Source: Acidobacteriaceae bacterium (lineage in GTDB: Bacteria > Acidobacteriota > Terriglobia > Terriglobales > Acidobacteriaceae). Taken from it: a stretch of DNA of 7,768 nucleotides. Positions within the stretch are counted from its first letter, which is position 1, and each line of letters begins with the position of its first letter. Positions 5,152-7,768 of the stretch are shown here, piece by piece. Where the stretch lies: positions 1-7,768 of the forward strand of contig PKXI01000060.1 of NCBI GenBank assembly GCA_003133425.1. Reading direction: 5' to 3'. A program made the translations under genes and the position numbers. The notes beneath the pieces were generated by a model. The model worked only from the letters and a program-made list of their open reading frames with translations, made no database searches and was not told the DNA's origin.

Positions 5152-6751
5152 TTGCCGTCGTAGCCGGGTTGTTGTCAACCATCTGCCAGCCGGTTAACGG
5201 CGGACCGGTGTAGACCCAGATCGTGCCGTCACCGTGCATTTGGTAGAGCCCCTCGCCTGCGGCGATTTCGCGGGCTCGTGGGTTATTGTCCAGCATCTGC
5301 CATCCAGATATGGCTGGACCGGTGTAGATCCAGATGGTGCCGTCGCCATGCATCTGGTAGAGCGCCGACGTTGAAGCTGCAATTCCAACCGCTGCCGGAT
5401 TGTTATCGACCATTTGCCAACCGGACAGTGGCGTCCCCGTGTAAACCCAGATGGTGCCATCGCCGTGCATCTGATACAACGCTCCGCCTGCGGCAGCAAT
5501 GGCCGTCGTCGCCGGATTGTTATCCAGCATCTGCCATCCCGTCAGCGGCGGCCCCGTATAACGCCAGATCGTGCCGTCGTTATGAAGCTGATAAAGATCG
5601 TCGCCGGCCGCAATCGCCTTACCTCTCGGGTTATTGTCCAGCATCTGCCAACCCGTCAACGGCGGACCGGTGTAGATCCAGATTGTGCCGTCGTCGTGCA
5701 ACTGATATAGCTTCTTGCCCGACGCCGCAATCGAGCGGGCGCGCGGATTGTTGTCCAGCATCTGCCAACCAGTAAGCGGCGGCCCAGTGTACAGCCAGAT
5801 GGTGCCGTCGCCATGCATCTGATATAGCTGATTGCCTGTCGCCTCAATGGCGCGGGCTCGCGGGTTATTGTCCAGCATCTGCCATCCCGTCAGCGGCGGG
5901 GTAGTGTAATGCCAGATGGTGCCGTCGCCATGCATCTGGTACAGGCGCGCAGCAAACGGGTTATCGGTGGTGATCGTCAGCCCCTTGACCGCTGCAACCA
6001 GATCCGCATACGCCGTCGTCTTTCCAGTGAGCGTTTGATAATTCGCCGAGAGCGTGGAGCCGCCCGCCTGGGTGATCTGCGAAGTGGTGTACCCGAGCGA
6101 CCGCATCCAGTAGATGTAAACGGTCGCGCAGCCGGTCGAGATGTAATTCCGATCGGTTGCTTCTGTCTTGCTAACCCAGTCGGGGAAGCCGGCCGAGGCC
6201 CAGGAAGGTCCCGTGATGCCCCAACTCGGCATCGTGCCCGGCGAGCAATTCTGCGCCAAATAGCGTGATAGCCCCTCACCATTGCTGGAGCCGCATCCCC
6301 ATCCCTTGCCCTGAGCCCCCATAAAGCATTCCGAGAGCTCGGCTATGTACAGGGCGACTTCAAAATCCAGCGCGTTGCCTGAAGTTACCGCGAACGTTGC
6401 ATCGACGTAAAGGACGTTTCCGGACTTGAAGTCGCAGCCGCCGTGGGAGGCTCCGCCGGAACCGTCGTTCTTTCCGCTCAAAGGCGCCACCACAACGGTG
6501 ACTGCGCCGCCCGCGATTCCAAAGTTCTCTTGCATTTGCTGGTACGGGGCGCTCACCACATTCAGCAACTGCGTCGCCAGTGTCAACCCCTGTGCTCCAA
6601 GAGCTGGATCGTAGTCAACTGTGATATTCCCGACGACGCCCACCTGGACTACTGGGTAGAGGAGTCCCGTTGGCGCCGCCGCGGTGAGCTGTTCAGCAGT
6701 TCTTACTTTTCGAGCTGCTCCAGAGGGAAGAAATTCATTTACATTTGGCAC
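5135..6751 (-). CDS. zincin-like domain fused to seven-bladed tectonin-like beta-propeller
   Basis: A 538-residue protein starting at GTG 6749-6751, supported by GAAGGAG (6759-6765) seven bases upstream. No signal peptide or membrane segment is visible. Residues about 30-265 form an N-terminal domain: LLYPVVQVGVVG, an early beta region with VTVVVAPLSG (84-93), a Gly/Cys-rich segment (94-112), YVDATFAVTSG, then a helix EVALYIAELSECF (131-143) with Glu138 and Glu141 in E-x2-E spacing, WGCGSSNGEGLSRYLA (151-166), and GCATVYIYWMRSLGY (207-221). This layout resembles zincin-type peptidase folds, but the His expected before Glu138 is Ala137, so it is probably non-catalytic or uses other ligands. 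Residues 270-538 are seven copies of a 38-39-residue blade with the core LYQMHGDGTIW-YTGPPLTGWQM-DNNP, matching tectonin/tachylectin-type propeller repeats that often bind glycans or surface ligands. How it would leave the cell is not visible. Function is unknown; a surface-binding or effector role is inference. Confidence 0.92.
   Translation of the reverse strand: MPNVNEFLPSGAARKVRTAEQLTAAAPTGLLYPVVQVGVVGNITVDYDPALGAQGLTLATQLLNVVSAPYQQMQENFGIAGGAVTVVVAPLSGKNDGSGGASHGGCDFKSGNVLYVDATFAVTSGNALDFEVALYIAELSECFMGAQGKGWGCGSSNGEGLSRYLAQNCSPGTMPSWGITGPSWASAGFPDWVSKTEATDRNYISTGCATVYIYWMRSLGYTTSQITQAGGSTLSANYQTLTGKTTAYADLVAAVKGLTITTDNPFAARLYQMHGDGTIWHYTTPPLTGWQMLDNNPRARAIEATGNQLYQMHGDGTIWLYTGPPLTGWQMLDNNPRARSIAASGKKLYQLHDDGTIWIYTGPPLTGWQMLDNNPRGKAIAAGDDLYQLHNDGTIWRYTGPPLTGWQMLDNNPATTAIAAAGGALYQMHGDGTIWVYTGTPLSGWQMVDNNPAAVGIAASTSALYQMHGDGTIWIYTGPAISGWQMLDNNPRAREIAAGEGLYQMHGDGTIWVYTGPPLTGWQMVDNNPATTAIMTAT
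5138..5944 (-). repeat. seven tandem 114-117-bp coding repeats (propeller blades)
   Basis: The blades start at residues 270, 309, 348, 386, 425, 464 and 502. Their DNA intervals are 5828-5944, 5711-5827, 5597-5710, 5480-5596, 5363-5479, 5249-5362 and 5138-5248. Each has four likely strands: LYQ-H, TIW-YTG, GWQM-DN and the variable A-IAA strand. Protein identity between copies is very high, while synonymous codons differ, so the copies are not fresh identical duplications. Repeat lengths follow 39-39-38-39-39-38. Confidence 0.93.
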
Positions 6752-6758
6752 TTGTCTT

Positions 6759-6783
6759 CTCCTTCAAACCGGGGGTTTCCCGG
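6759..6783 (-). promoter_or_regulatory. ribosome binding site and leader hairpin of the propeller gene
   Basis: GAAGGAG (6759-6765) sits seven bases before the GTG start and justifies the choice of a non-ATG codon. Immediately upstream, CCGGG (6769-6773) and CCCGG (6779-6783) can pair. An alternative pairing of AAACC (6766-6770) with GGTTT (6774-6778) uses the same bases, so only one of the two hairpins can form at a time. This could modulate access to the ribosome binding site, but both stems are short. Confidence 0.45.
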
Positions 6784-6894
6784 CGGAATCGTCTTCTTGA
6801 CCCAAGGCACACGTCGAGCCTGCGCCACCCTGAGAAAGGCATGACCTTTCATAAGAGGGCGAGAGAGGGATAGCAATCGATCCGGACGAATCCC

Positions 6895-6909
6895 TGCGCT
6901 CAATGCGCA
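6895..6909. repeat. short inverted repeat upstream of the propeller gene
   Basis: TGCGC (6895-6899) and GCGCA (6905-6909) flank TCAAT, about 145 bp upstream of the GTG start. It has the size of a small operator half-site pair, but a 5-bp repeat alone is weak evidence. Confidence 0.25.
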
Positions 6910-7097
6910 ATGATGCGACCGCACAATCCCAAGTGCGTATTCATTTTGCCTTTGATTGAAACAGCCACCGGTCGCGAAGTCTCTGGGGCAGATTTGACGG
7001 GGAAGTTACAGCGATGGAGCTTCGCGAATCATTCGTTGCAGAGGAAAAACGCTGGCATTCGTCTACAGACGGTAAGCGTCGTTAGGAACGCCATCGA

Positions 7098-7439
7098 TCA
7101 CTCTGCTCTTCGTACGACGTAATCGAACCATGTAGCCCGATTCCATGTCAAGGGGAAAAATGAGCTCGATAAAATTGCCCGCTCGCAATCCAGCGTTTGT
7201 ATAGATAGCGGCCAAATAACTGCGCTCCGCAACTTTCCTTCAGAGAATGCGCACGTTGAATACTCCTGAGGATGGTCTCCGGTCCTGCAAACGGCGTGAT
7301 GATTCTGAGGATCGCCCACCGCATCACGAATCTGGAACATTGCGTGCAGGTTGCTGTGCCAGTCAACGGCCGCACCGCTTTGCACGGTCTCGGCTGATAG
7401 TACCCTAGTGTTGACCTGTGCCCAGAAAACGCTTGACAT
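7098..7439 (-). CDS. doubtful hypothetical frame
   Basis: An open frame of 113 codons from ATG 7437-7439 to TGA 7098-7100. It has no recognisable ribosome binding site, an in-frame stop lies just before the ATG, and the product (rich in Trp, His and Cys, for example VDWHSNLHAMFQIRDAVGDP near residues 26-45) resembles no family I know. The middle part has coding-like codons; the ends do not. It may be a remnant or a chance frame, and I list it mainly because nothing else occupies this stretch. Confidence 0.15.
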   Translation of the reverse strand: MSSVFWAQVNTRVLSAETVQSGAAVDWHSNLHAMFQIRDAVGDPQNHHAVCRTGDHPQEYSTCAFSEGKLRSAVIWPLSIQTLDCERAILSSSFFPLTWNRATWFDYVVRRAE

Positions 7440-7487
7440 TCCGGATCAGCCTTGGCAAATTGTCTAGAGTCGTTTGTTTAGCATTTA

Positions 7488-7522
7488 GGCGGTTGGTTCC
7501 CCCTTTTACTTCCAAGACCGCC
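7488..7522. repeat. inverted repeat with 6-bp arms
   Basis: GGCGGT (7488-7493) and ACCGCC (7517-7522) are exact inverted copies; an inner TGG/CCA pair can extend the stem past a 2-base bulge. There is no adjoining T-run on either strand. It lies inside the doubtful minus-strand frame. Confidence 0.3.
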
Positions 7523-7619
7523 GATCCTCCTTTTTTCATTCTTCAGGTCCCAGACCAGCCGCAGGCGTGAGGCAGATCTGTGGCGTGTCTAATCGATATG
7601 CGAAGGGTTACATCAATAT

Positions 7620-7647
7620 CAGTTGTGCGCATAACCAGTTGTGCGCA
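7620..7647. repeat. 12-bp direct repeat, period 16
   Basis: CAGTTGTGCGCA occurs at 7620-7631 and again at 7636-7647, exact in both copies with a 4-base spacer. The 16-base period is about one and a half helical turns. Tandem exact 12-mers in a gene-poor stretch suggest a regulator binding site, or a small replication slippage duplication. Confidence 0.5.
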
Positions 7648-7768
7648 ATGAAGCCCGCTTTCATCGAATGGCACACTGCCGCTCGACAGGCTAAGAAGAT
7701 TTGCCATTATTGGGGTCTCTTCTAATGGGCCATCGCCGAAAGATTGTCCACCGCAAGGCGGTTCGACA

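Larger units (their letters stand above)
7405..7767 (-). pseudogene. minus-strand frame interrupted by one stop, entering from the right edge
   Basis: One minus-strand frame is open from the right edge (7767) to TGA 7543-7545, then continues in the same phase, after a single AGA codon, from ATG 7537-7539 to TAG 7405-7407: about 120 codons with one internal stop. The first part contains ATG 7705-7707 and a peptide including SSGSVPFDESGLHCAQL; the second begins MKKGGSAVLEVKGG and ends in a basic helix-like RLIRNVKRFLG. A GGAGG follows the second ATG rather than preceding it, so it does not serve that start. It may be the 3' part of a gene with a nonsense mutation, two small genes, or chance. 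I recognise no family. Confidence 0.25.
6766..7768. other. about 1 kb without a convincing gene
   Basis: Upstream of the propeller gene I find no open frame with both a good ribosome binding site and a recognisable product. The stretch contains the leader hairpin at 6769-6783, an inverted repeat at 6895-6909, a weak 113-codon minus-strand frame (7098-7439), a minus-strand frame broken by one stop (7405-7767), and a direct repeat at 7620-7647. No clear sigma-70 promoter for the propeller gene could be picked out. The hexamer TGCGCA appears four times (about 6904, 7248, 7626, 7642). The region may be decayed coding sequence plus regulatory DNA. Confidence 0.5.

Noticed and set aside
5278..5775. 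Plus-strand open frames of 165 and 98 codons across the repeats
   Set aside because: They are antisense shadows of the repeated coding region; their Cys/Arg/Pro-rich products have no start signals.
5138..5944. Regular repeats that could suggest a CRISPR array
   Set aside because: The unit is 114-117 bp, has no unique spacers, and encodes an uninterrupted propeller with a strong protein pattern.
7014..7085. Small plus-strand frame of 23 codons beginning MELRESF
   Set aside because: It is too short, has no clear ribosome binding site, and has no partner gene.
7433..7461. Plus-strand promoter suggested by a perfect TTGACA
   Set aside because: The bases at -10 distance (CAAATT) match the consensus poorly and no gene follows on that strand.
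7648..7768. A 25-codon plus-strand frame starting right after the direct repeat, whose TAA overlaps an ATG running off the edge
   Set aside because: There is no ribosome binding site for either start, and both are too short to judge within the window; the TAATG overlap may be chance.

Overview
The window looks like an accessory region of a Gram-negative bacterium, probably from soil. The reasons are by-eye base composition in the low-to-mid 50s % G+C, strong GGAGG-type ribosome binding sites, a secreted beta-strand-rich protein with a cleavable signal peptide, and an IS5-family insertion sequence. The style of the proteins (long repeat propeller, uncharacterised beta-rich secreted proteins) reminds me of Acidobacteriota or soil Proteobacteria, but this is an impression and no taxonomic marker is present.

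Layout: every gene I can support lies on the minus strand, so transcription runs right to left. From right to left: (i) 6766-7768, about 1 kb without a convincing gene, holding possible decayed reading frames and short repeats; (ii) 5135-6751, a 538-residue protein with a putative zincin-like N-terminal domain (active site probably degenerate) followed by seven near-identical 38-39-residue beta-propeller (tectonin/tachylectin-like) repeats; (iii) 4130-4783, a 217-residue membrane protein with its own extended -10 promoter; (iv) 3735-4004 and 2374-3735, an 89-residue unknown protein whose stop overlaps the start of a 453-residue exported beta-rich protein, ending at a hairpin terminator near 2236-2256; (v) 947-1798, a 283-residue uncharacterised protein with an HExxE...DP motif and its own ribosome binding site and possible promoter; (vi) 1-897, the 5' part of an IS5-family (IS903 group) element whose transposase runs off the left edge.

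How the genes may work together: two of the five cargo proteins carry an E-x2-E helix of the kind found in zincin metallopeptidases (one with the preceding His, one without), one is a repeat propeller of a type usually associated with glycan or surface binding, one is membrane-embedded, and one is exported, possibly to the outer membrane. A surface-associated or interbacterial/host-interaction locus is a reasonable guess, but no function is demonstrated, and apart from the translationally coupled pair the genes appear to be separate transcription units. I found no CRISPR array, tRNA, rRNA or phage structural gene.
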